NCBI RefSeq assembly: GCF_900114035.1 | Contig: NZ_FORP01000008.1 | Coordinates: 1-64,000, forward strand | Direction of reading: 5' to 3' | Source: Amycolatopsis sacchari | Lineage (GTDB): Bacteria > Actinomycetota > Actinomycetes > Mycobacteriales > Pseudonocardiaceae | Length of the DNA stretch: 64,000 nucleotides | Made by a program: the position numbers and the translations under genes | Shown here: one piece after another, positions 37,343 to 43,892 of the stretch | Layout: each line of letters begins with the position of its first letter | Position numbering within the stretch: the stretch's first letter is position 1 | The notes under the pieces: generated by a model | What the model was told of the DNA's origin: nothing | What the model saw: the letters and a program-made list of their open reading frames with translations, nothing else | Database searches by the model: none

Positions 37343-38479
37343 GTGACGGACTTCGTGCTGACCGGCGGCAGACTGGCGCTACCCGAAGGGCTCGTGGACG
37401 ACGGCTGGCTGGCCGTGGCCGACGGGCGGATCTCCGGCATCGGCACCGGCACCCCGCCGCCGGGTGAGCACGTGGAGCTGGGCGGGGCGCTGGTCGTGCC
37501 CGGGTTCGTCGACACGCACTGCCACGGCGGTGGCGGCGGCTCCTTCTCCAGCGGGGACCCCAAGGAGATCGCGCGCGCGATCGCCGCGCACCGCCGTCAC
37601 GGCACCACGACGATGCTGGCCAGCCTGGTGTCCGAGCCGATCCGCACGCTGGTGGACCAGCTGTCCGCGCTGCGTGAGCTGGTCGAGGACGGTGAGCTGG
37701 CCGGGGTCCACCTCGAAGGCCCGTTCATCGCCGAGGCCCGGTGCGGGGCCCACGACCCCGGCGTGCTGCTGGAGCCGGACACGGCGTCGGTCGACGCCTT
37801 GCTGCGGGCGGGGCACGGGCACGTCCGGATGGTGACGATCGCGCCCGAGCTGGCGGGCGGGGTCCGCGCGGTCCGGCAGCTGACGGAGGCCGGGGTCATC
37901 GCGGCGATCGGGCACACCGACGGCACGGAGGAGCAGATCCGCCCGGCGATCGACGCGGGTGCGACGGTCGGCACGCACCTGTTCAACGGGATGCGCCCGC
38001 TGCACCACCGCGAACCCGGCCCGATCGGCGCGCTGCTGGACGACGAGCGCATCACGGTCGAGCTGATCTGCGACCTCGTGCACGTCCACCCGACGGTGCT
38101 GCGGCTGGCCGCGAAGCACGCGGGCCGCGGCCGGACGGTGCTGATCACCGACGCCATGTCCGCCACCGACGCCGCCGACGGCCGCTACCACCTCGGGCGG
38201 CTGGAGGTGGACGTGCGCGACGGCGTCGCCACGCTCGCCGACACCGGCTCGCTGGCCGGCAGCACGCTGACCATGGACGTCGCCTTCCGCAACCTGGTGC
38301 GCGGCGCGGGCCTGAGCATCCCCGACGCCGTGCGCGCCACCTCCGGCCGCCCGGCCGAACTGCTCGGCATCGACGACCGCACGGGCTCGCTGGAAGCCGG
38401 GCTGGCCGCCGACCTCGTCATCCTCGACGACGACCTGCGGCTGAGCCGTGTCCTCCGGCAAGGGGAATGGCTGTCTTGA
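37343..38479 (+). CDS. nagA: N-acetylglucosamine-6-phosphate deacetylase
   Basis: A 378-residue amidohydrolase-superfamily enzyme converting GlcNAc-6-P to GlcN-6-P and acetate in chitin/GlcNAc use and cell-wall recycling. Metal and substrate residues are visible in DTHCHGGGGGSFSSGD, GVHLEGPFI, AIGHTDGT, THLFNGMRPLHHREPG and LITDAMSATD (catalytic Asp). GTG 37343 is preferred because the -10 of the DasR-controlled promoter overlaps the alternative ATG at 37331. No nagB or PTS genes are in the window. Confidence 0.93.
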   Translation: MTDFVLTGGRLALPEGLVDDGWLAVADGRISGIGTGTPPPGEHVELGGALVVPGFVDTHCHGGGGGSFSSGDPKEIARAIAAHRRHGTTTMLASLVSEPIRTLVDQLSALRELVEDGELAGVHLEGPFIAEARCGAHDPGVLLEPDTASVDALLRAGHGHVRMVTIAPELAGGVRAVRQLTEAGVIAAIGHTDGTEEQIRPAIDAGATVGTHLFNGMRPLHHREPGPIGALLDDERITVELICDLVHVHPTVLRLAAKHAGRGRTVLITDAMSATDAADGRYHLGRLEVDVRDGVATLADTGSLAGSTLTMDVAFRNLVRGAGLSIPDAVRATSGRPAELLGIDDRTGSLEAGLAADLVILDDDLRLSRVLRQGEWLS

Positions 38480-38506
38480 CCAGATGCTAGTTGTGACTAG
38501 CATCTG
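38476..38506 (+). promoter_or_regulatory. Promoter with palindromic operator of the GbsR/MarR regulator
   Basis: TTGACC (38476-38481) and TAGCAT (38498-38503) lie 16 bases apart. CAGATGCTAG (38481-38490) and CTAGCATCTG (38497-38506) form a perfect 10-bp-arm palindrome over both hexamers. The start codon follows at 38512, so the message is nearly leaderless. Self-repression by the encoded regulator is likely. Confidence 0.7.
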
Positions 38507-38511
38507 CTGGT

Positions 38512-38952
38512 ATGGATGAGCAACTGCTCGACTGGGTCGAGCGGGTCTCCGCGTTCCTCACCGAGCAGTACGGCCAGCCGCCGATCGCGGGCCGGATACT
38601 GGGCTGGCTCATGATCTGCGACCCGCCCGAGCAGTCCGCGGCGCAGATCGCCGGGGCGATCGCCGCCAGCCGCGCCTCGCTCACCAGCAACATGCGCCTG
38701 CTGGTGGGCGCCGGCCTGGTCAGCAAGCGCACCCGCCGGGGCGAGCGGACCACGTACTTCCGGATGGAGGACGACGCGTGGGAGCGCGTGATCCGGGCGC
38801 GGATCGCCTCGCTGGCGTCGTTCCGGCAGCTCACGAAGGCGGGGCTGGACCTCGCCGGGCGCGCTGACCCGGCGCGCCTGCGGGACGCGGACCGGGCGTT
38901 CGCCTGGATGGCCGAGGTCTTCGAGCAGGCGAAGGGGCCCGGCGATGCCTGA
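38512..38952 (+). CDS. GbsR/MarR-type transcriptional regulator
   Basis: A 146-residue winged-helix regulator. The DNA-binding region includes PPIAGRILGWLMICDPPEQSAAQIAGAIAASRASLTSNMRLLVGAGLV, typical of GbsR-like MarR relatives with a wing (KRTRRGERTTYFRM). The stop overlaps the start of the monooxygenase gene by eight bases, so the two form an operon. A palindrome over the promoter suggests autoregulation. The effector could be the monooxygenase's substrate. Confidence 0.85.
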   Translation: MDEQLLDWVERVSAFLTEQYGQPPIAGRILGWLMICDPPEQSAAQIAGAIAASRASLTSNMRLLVGAGLVSKRTRRGERTTYFRMEDDAWERVIRARIASLASFRQLTKAGLDLAGRADPARLRDADRAFAWMAEVFEQAKGPGDA

Positions 38953-39979
38953 CGCGGTGGTGGTCGGCGGCGGGATCGGCGGCCTCACGGCGGCCATCGC
39001 GCTGCGGCGGATCGGCTGGTCGGTGACCGTGCTGGAGCAGGCGGCCGAGCTGCGGGAGGTCGGGGCGGGGCTGTCGCTCGCGGAGAACGCGATGCGCGCG
39101 CTCGACGTGCTCGGCATCGGGGACCGGGTCCGCCGCCACGCGGCGTCCTCGCAGGTCACCGGCAACCAGCGGCTGCCGTCGGGCCGGTACCTGCGGCGGT
39201 TCCGCGAGGGGCGTGACGTCCCGCTCGCCGCCTTCCACCGCGCCGAGCTGCACCGGGTCCTGCTCGACGAACTGCCCGCGGACCGCATCCGGACGGGCCG
39301 GCGGGTGACGGCGGTGCCGGAGGCGGATCTCGTCGTGGCGGCGGACGGGGTGCACAGCACCTTCCGTGACCTGCTGTGGCCGGACGCGCCGCGGCCGCGC
39401 AAGCGGTACACCGCCTGGCGAGGTGTCGTGGCGGGGATCGACGTCGAAGGCAGCTTCACCTTCGGCCGCGGCCGGTACTTCATGATCCACCCGTTGCCCG
39501 GCGGCCGGGCGTGCTGGGCGCTCGGGTCGAGCTCGGGCGGTCCGGAAACGGTGCGGGGGTGGCATTCGCCGATCCCCGAACTGCTCGCCGCGACGGACGC
39601 GGTCCTGCGCAACGACATCCTCGACCTCGGCCCGCTGCCGGCCTACACGCACGGCAACGTCGTCCTGCTCGGCGACGCCGCCCACGCCGTCACCCCCGAC
39701 CTCGGGCAGGGCGCGTGCCAGGCGATCGAGGACGCGGTCACCCTCGCGGCGGCCCTGCGGAGCGCGCCGGTGCCGGACGCGCTCGCCCGCTACGACCGGG
39801 AACGCCTGCCGCGCACCAGGAAGATCGCCCGCACGGCCCGCCGCAAGGGGCGCGTGTCGGTCTCGCCGAGCCCGCTCGTGCACCGCCTCGTCGTCGCCGG
39901 CACCCGGTGGGTCCCGGACGCGGCGGTGCGCCGAAGCACCGCAGGGGTCTGGGACTGGTGGCCACCCCGACTAAGCTGA
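38945..39979 (+). CDS. FAD-dependent monooxygenase
   Basis: A 344-residue class A flavin monooxygenase. The FAD dinucleotide motif GGGIGGLTAA lies near 8-17. The second FAD motif GDAAHAVTPDLGQGACQAIEDA is near 240-260, and the DG motif-like ADGVHSTFRD lies between. It is shorter than p-hydroxybenzoate hydroxylase (about 395) and resembles zeaxanthin-epoxidase or salicylate-hydroxylase-like proteins. A small aromatic or terpenoid substrate is likely. It is coupled to the preceding regulator gene, so the regulator probably senses the substrate. Confidence 0.85.
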   Translation: MPDAVVVGGGIGGLTAAIALRRIGWSVTVLEQAAELREVGAGLSLAENAMRALDVLGIGDRVRRHAASSQVTGNQRLPSGRYLRRFREGRDVPLAAFHRAELHRVLLDELPADRIRTGRRVTAVPEADLVVAADGVHSTFRDLLWPDAPRPRKRYTAWRGVVAGIDVEGSFTFGRGRYFMIHPLPGGRACWALGSSSGGPETVRGWHSPIPELLAATDAVLRNDILDLGPLPAYTHGNVVLLGDAAHAVTPDLGQGACQAIEDAVTLAAALRSAPVPDALARYDRERLPRTRKIARTARRKGRVSVSPSPLVHRLVVAGTRWVPDAAVRRSTAGVWDWWPPRLS

Positions 39980-39984
39980 AGGGG

Positions 39985-40281
39985 GTGAGCGACCGTCCCG
40001 ATCCGGAGCGCCTGCTGGCCGAGGCGTTGCGTGCGCAGGCGAGGAGCGCGCCACCCGCCGCGCGCGCCCCCGAGCTGCCGCCGCAGTACGGCCTGCTGTC
40101 CGGCACCGGCGACGGCGCGCTGGCGCGTGAACAGGCCGCGCTGGAGCCGCCCACGGTGCGGCACCCCGCCGTCCGGCCCAAGCCGCAGCCGGGGTCGTTG
40201 CCGACGCACTGGATCCTGTTGCTGTCGGTGCTGCTGGGGCTGGCGACCGGCGCGGTGATCGGCCTCATCACGCTGCTCTGA
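39985..40281 (+). CDS. Small Pro/Ala-rich single-pass membrane protein
   Basis: GTG at 39985 with AGGGGG just upstream encodes 98 residues. The first 70 are hydrophilic with many Pro/Ala/Arg (for example [30 protein letters not shown]). One membrane helix (WILLLSVLLGLATGAVIGLIT) closes the protein at the C-terminus, which suggests a tail-anchored topology. No family is recognised. It follows the monooxygenase by five bases and may be in its operon. Confidence 0.6.
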   Translation: MSDRPDPERLLAEALRAQARSAPPAARAPELPPQYGLLSGTGDGALAREQAALEPPTVRHPAVRPKPQPGSLPTHWILLLSVLLGLATGAVIGLITLL

Positions 40282-40297
40282 AGCCCACACAGGCAAC

Positions 40298-40312
40298 ACA
40301 GGGTCACCCTGT
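40298..40312. promoter_or_regulatory. Palindromic operator before the DedA gene
   Basis: ACAGGGT-C-ACCCTGT is a perfect odd palindrome (7-bp arms). It directly abuts a TACCGT -10 hexamer (40312-40317), six bases before the GTG start at 40324, so the DedA message is probably leaderless and the site well placed for repression. The core AGGGT/ACCCT matches the site at 31331-31346. Confidence 0.5.
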
Positions 40313-40323
40313 ACCGTTTTGGT

Positions 40324-41037
40324 GTGATCCTCGCCGAGACCACGACCACGCTCGCCCTGATGCCGAAGTGGTTCAACCCGGAGTACCTGCTGACCCAGTT
40401 CGGCGCGTACGTGATCGTCGGGCTGTGCCTGGTCATCTTCATCGAGAGCAGCATCTTCCCGGTGCTGCCGGGTGACTCGCTGCTGTTCACCGCCGGCCTG
40501 TTCGTCGCGCAGGGCTCGATCCACGCGCCGCTGTGGCTGGTGTGCCTGCTGGTGAGCGTCGCCGCGCTGCTGGGGAACGTGGTCGGGTACTTCATCGGCT
40601 ACAAGGCGGGGCCCGCGTTGTTCAAGCGGCCCGACTCCCGCTTCTTCAAACAGGAGTACGTCGACAAGACGCACGCGTTCCTGGAGAAGCACGGCCCGAA
40701 GGCGGTCGTGCTGGCGCGGTTCGTGCCGTTCGTGCGCACGTTCATCACGTGGATCGCGGGCGTCGGCCGGATGGACGCGAAGAAGTACTTCACCTACACG
40801 ATCATCGGCGGCATCCTGTGGGCGGGCGGGATCACCGCGCTGGGGCACGTGCTGGGCAACATCTCGTTCATCAAGAACAACATCGAGGCGATCTTCATCC
40901 TGATCGTGCTCGTGTCGGTGGTGCCGCTGGTCGTCGAGTACGCCCGCAACCGCCGCGAGCGCAAGCACGCGGCCGCGAAGGCGCCGGCGGAGTCGGACGC
41001 CGAGGTCACGCAGCGGATCCCGCGCGTCGAGCGCTGA
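40324..41037 (+). CDS. DedA-family membrane protein
   Basis: A 237-residue SNARE-associated/VTT-domain protein. Conserved DedA segments are IESSIFPVLPGDSLLFTAGLF (with the key Glu and Asp), the GNVVGYFIGYKAG stretch, and ARFVPFVRTFITWIAGVGRM with its essential Arg pair. About five membrane helices are predicted. DedA proteins are thought to be undecaprenyl-phosphate or phospholipid flippases that support proton-motive force and envelope integrity. The start GTG is inferred. A strong terminator follows at 41053-41087. A second DedA gene lies at 47438. Confidence 0.92.
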   Translation: MILAETTTTLALMPKWFNPEYLLTQFGAYVIVGLCLVIFIESSIFPVLPGDSLLFTAGLFVAQGSIHAPLWLVCLLVSVAALLGNVVGYFIGYKAGPALFKRPDSRFFKQEYVDKTHAFLEKHGPKAVVLARFVPFVRTFITWIAGVGRMDAKKYFTYTIIGGILWAGGITALGHVLGNISFIKNNIEAIFILIVLVSVVPLVVEYARNRRERKHAAAKAPAESDAEVTQRIPRVER

Positions 41038-41052
41038 CCGACCACGCACGCG

Positions 41053-41087
41053 AAGGCCGCCGCACCAGCTCGGTGCGGCGGCCTTTT
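41053..41087 (+). terminator. Intrinsic terminator after dedA
   Basis: AAGGCCGCCGCACC (41053-41066) pairs perfectly with GGTGCGGCGGCCTT (41072-41085), with a 5-base loop and T-run. It starts 15 bases after the DedA stop. Confidence 0.85.
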
Positions 41088-41275
41088 CGCGTCAGGCGCC
41101 CGGGCTGCGGGTTGGCAACCCGAGGGCCACCAACGCCGCCAAGCCGAGGCACACCATCAGTACCGTTCGTCGTCCCGCATCCGCCGGAGCAGTTCTCCGC
41201 TTCCTGGTCCGTCCTGAGCGGGCCCTTGGGACGGGGAACCGGCTCTACGCTGCGGGCGACCACGGAGCCCCGCCC

Positions 41276-42667
41276 CTACTCCATCGAGAACATCGAGCCC
41301 GGGTTGAACAGGTTGTCCGGGTCCAGCGCCCGCTTGATCTGCCGGTGCACGCGGATTCCCACCGGGCCGATCTCGCGTTCCAGCCACTCGCGCTTGATCT
41401 TGCCGACGCCGTGCTCCCCGGTGACCGTGCCGCCCAGCGACAGCCCCACCTCGAGGATGTCGTCGAACGCCTTGCGGGCCCGCGCGAACTCGTCCTCCGA
41501 ATCGGGCGCGTAGACGATCGTCGGGTGCATGTTGCCGTCGCCCGCGTGGCCGACGACGGCGATGCGCAGCCCGACCTCCCGGCTGATCCGCTCGCACCCC
41601 TGGATCAGCTCGGCGATCCGCGTCCGCGGCACGGACACGTCGTCGGTGAGCCACACCCCGTACTCCTCCAGCGCGGTGAGCACGACGCGCCGGGCCTGCA
41701 TCAGCATGCGGCCCTCGGCCAGGTCGTCGGTCGCGTACGCCATCGTGGCGCCGCAGTCGTTGCAGATCTGCTCGATCGCGCTCAGCTCCCGCTGCGCCAC
41801 CTCGCCACCCGAGTCGGACTGGCACAGCAGCAGCGCCTGGCAGTCGGAACCGGCGCCGAGATCGGTGTTGAGGTAGTGCTCGGCGGCCTTGATGGAGCTG
41901 GCGTCCATGATCTCCATCAGCGACGGCACGAGCCCCTCGCGCACCACCCGCGCGACCGCTTCGCCCGCCTTGTCGGTGTGGTCGAAACCGGCGACGAGCG
42001 TGCCCGGCGCCTGGGGCAGCGGGCGCAGCGCGACGGTGGCCTGCGTGATCACGCCGAGCGTGCCTTCGCTGCCGATGAACAGCTTCGTCAGGTCGTAGCC
42101 CGCGACCCCCTTGACCGTCCGGCGCCCGGTCTTCAGCAGCGAGCCGTCGGCCAGCACGACCTCCAGCCCCAGCACCGAATCGGTGGTCACGCCGTACTTC
42201 ACGCAGCACAGCCCGCCGGCGTTGGTGGAGAGGTTGCCGCCGATCGTGCACCAGTCGTAGCTCGACGGGTCGGGCGGGTAGAACAGCCCGTGCTTCTCCA
42301 CGGCGTTGCGGAAGTCGAGGTTGACGACCCCAGGCTGGACGACGGCGAGCCGGTTGCCGGGGTCGACCTCGAGGATCTTGTCGAACTTGGTCATCACCAG
42401 CACGACGCAGCCGTCGATGGCGTTCGCGGCGCCGGACAGCCCGCTGCCGGCGCCGCGGGGCACGATCGGCACCCCCGCCTCCGCGCAGGCGCGCACCGTC
42501 GCCTGCACCCCTTCGACGTCGGAGGGCAACACCACCGCCAGCGGCCGCCCGGACGGTGCCAGCGGCATCATGTCGCGCGAGTAACTGTCGACCACGTCGG
42601 TGTCGGTGAGGACGGCGTCCTTCCCGAGCGCTTCACGGAGTTCCGTCAGCAGTGCGTCGTTGCCCAT
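41276..42667 (-). CDS. FAD-linked oxidase, GlcD-like (D-lactate/glycolate dehydrogenase subunit)
   Basis: A 463-residue FAD-binding-type-4 oxidase. The PCMH-type FAD region includes PIVPRGAGSGLSGAANAID and NLSTNAGGLCCVKYGVT. The C-terminal cap carries VGHAGDGNMHP and GEHGVGKIKREWL, the HGVG motif of the D-lactate dehydrogenase/glycolate oxidase group. It probably oxidises a 2-hydroxy acid to the 2-oxo acid. No GlcE/GlcF or lactate permease gene is adjacent, so the electron acceptor cannot be inferred. Starts at ATG 42667. Confidence 0.9.
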   Translation of the reverse strand: MGNDALLTELREALGKDAVLTDTDVVDSYSRDMMPLAPSGRPLAVVLPSDVEGVQATVRACAEAGVPIVPRGAGSGLSGAANAIDGCVVLVMTKFDKILEVDPGNRLAVVQPGVVNLDFRNAVEKHGLFYPPDPSSYDWCTIGGNLSTNAGGLCCVKYGVTTDSVLGLEVVLADGSLLKTGRRTVKGVAGYDLTKLFIGSEGTLGVITQATVALRPLPQAPGTLVAGFDHTDKAGEAVARVVREGLVPSLMEIMDASSIKAAEHYLNTDLGAGSDCQALLLCQSDSGGEVAQRELSAIEQICNDCGATMAYATDDLAEGRMLMQARRVVLTALEEYGVWLTDDVSVPRTRIAELIQGCERISREVGLRIAVVGHAGDGNMHPTIVYAPDSEDEFARARKAFDDILEVGLSLGGTVTGEHGVGKIKREWLEREIGPVGIRVHRQIKRALDPDNLFNPGSMFSME

Positions 42668-42719
42668 GGACTCATCGTAGGACGACGGAGTCCGCAGTGC
42701 GGAAGAAAATTTCCGAACT

Positions 42720-43145
42720 TCAGCGGACGAAGCCGATGACCCGCTCGACGGGGATGCGCAGCACGAGCCGCCGGTCGGCGACCATCGCCTCGCGGTACTC
42801 CGTCCAGTCGGGGTGCTCGCCCGCCACCCTCCGGTACAGCTCGACCAGCTCCTCGACGGTCGCGTCGTGCGGGTCGGCGGCGACCGGGGTCAGTTCGGCG
42901 GTGCCTTCGACCACCGCGTACGACCAGCCGTCGGTGCTGCTGACGTGGTAGGTGGCGCGCGGGTCCCGGCGCAGGTTCTTCGTCTTGGCGCGGCCGTCGG
43001 TGATCGACACCAGGATCCGCCGCGTTTCGGCGTCGAAGAAATGGGTCACATTGGACAGCTGGGGCCGGCCGTCGCGGCGGATGGTGGCGAGTACCCCGAA
43101 CGGGCGGTTCGCGAGCAGGTCGAGCAGGGCGGGATCAGGCGTCAT
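42720..43145 (-). CDS. PPOX-class F420-dependent enzyme
   Basis: A 141-residue split-barrel flavin/F420 enzyme of the PNPOx-like superfamily. The opening PALLDLLANRPFGVLATIRRDGRPQLSNVTHFFD and the core RRDPRATYHVSS are typical of Rv-type TIGR03618 proteins, which bind F420 and reduce small molecules. The ATG at 43145 fits the domain start; 30 upstream residues are not family-like. It lies between two oxidoreductase genes, with its own promoter region. Confidence 0.85.
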   Translation of the reverse strand: MTPDPALLDLLANRPFGVLATIRRDGRPQLSNVTHFFDAETRRILVSITDGRAKTKNLRRDPRATYHVSSTDGWSYAVVEGTAELTPVAADPHDATVEELVELYRRVAGEHPDWTEYREAMVADRRLVLRIPVERVIGFVR

Positions 43146-43235
43146 ACCGAGATTGTCGTACCCCCGGTCTACCGTCGGCACCAGGCGCGAGGGGTGAACG
43201 GTGCGAAACGGACAGATCACCCCAGAGTAATTCAC

Positions 43236-43248
43236 TTGCCTAAGGCAA
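43236..43248. promoter_or_regulatory. MarR-type operator, distal copy
   Basis: TTGCCTAAGGCAA is a perfect palindrome with 5-bp arms around TAA, and CTAAAG follows. It matches a second site at 43313-43334. Both lie in the 222-base region before the marR-type gene. Paired sites are usual for autoregulating MarR proteins. Confidence 0.65.
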
Positions 43249-43312
43249 CTAAAGTGTTCTACGACACAGGACAGTTATTTGAGTGGCGCAACCAACCACT
43301 TCAGGTGCATCC

Positions 43313-43334
43313 TTGCTTAGGGCAACTAGTTGCA
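43313..43334. promoter_or_regulatory. MarR-type operator, proximal copy
   Basis: TTGCTTAGGGCAA resembles the distal palindrome, and an overlapping GCAACTAGTTGC forms a further perfect palindrome. It lies 34 bases before the marR start and is well placed to cover the promoter. Confidence 0.65.
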
Positions 43335-43367
43335 GCGGCCAATTAAGCGTGCGAAGAGAGTGATGAC

Positions 43368-43892
43368 ATGGCACCTGCCACGACGGAAGCGGCCCGCACC
43401 GCGGCCGAGCTCGACGTCGCCGACGAACTCGGGGTGCAGCTCGTCCGCTTCGTGCGGCTGATCAACAAGGCCAAGTCCCAGGTGGCCAAGCAGGGGCCCG
43501 ACGGGATCGAGCGGGCGGCGTACGCCATCCTGTTCCACCTCATCCACGACGGTCCGCAGCGCACCAGCAAGCTGGCCGAGGCGCTGCACGCCGAGATCTC
43601 CACGATCAGCAGGCAGAGCAGCTCGCTGGTCCAGCACGGACTGGTCGAGCGCCAGTCCGACCCGGAGGACGGCCGCGCGTGCCTGCTGGCACCGACGGCA
43701 GAGGGGCTGCGGGTCTTCGAGGAGAACCGCAGGCAGCGCAACCGGTGGCTGGCCGACGTGCTGGCCGACTGGCCGGAGGAGGACCGGCAGACGCTCAACC
43801 GGCTGCTGGACCGGCTCAACTCCGGTATCGAGACAAGCATTCCGCAGGTGGCCGACCAGGGGTCGGCTCAGAGCAAGGGGGCTGACGCATGA
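43368..43892 (+). CDS. MarR-family repressor of the MFS/YceI operon
   Basis: A 174-residue MarR protein. The winged helix comprises GPQRTSKLAEALHAEISTISRQSSSLVQHGLVERQSDPEDGRACLL (about 64-108), flanked by long dimer helices at both ends. Its stop overlaps the next start in ATGA, so translation is coupled to the exporter gene. Two matching operator palindromes upstream point to autorepression, relieved by a ligand that may be the exporter's substrate. Confidence 0.9.
   Translation: MAPATTEAARTAAELDVADELGVQLVRFVRLINKAKSQVAKQGPDGIERAAYAILFHLIHDGPQRTSKLAEALHAEISTISRQSSSLVQHGLVERQSDPEDGRACLLAPTAEGLRVFEENRRQRNRWLADVLADWPEEDRQTLNRLLDRLNSGIETSIPQVADQGSAQSKGADA

Noticed and set aside
41093-41155. 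21-codon minus-strand frame after the dedA terminator (hydrophobic helix)
   Set aside because: Begins at an ATG without a ribosome-binding site and follows a terminator region; too short and unsupported.
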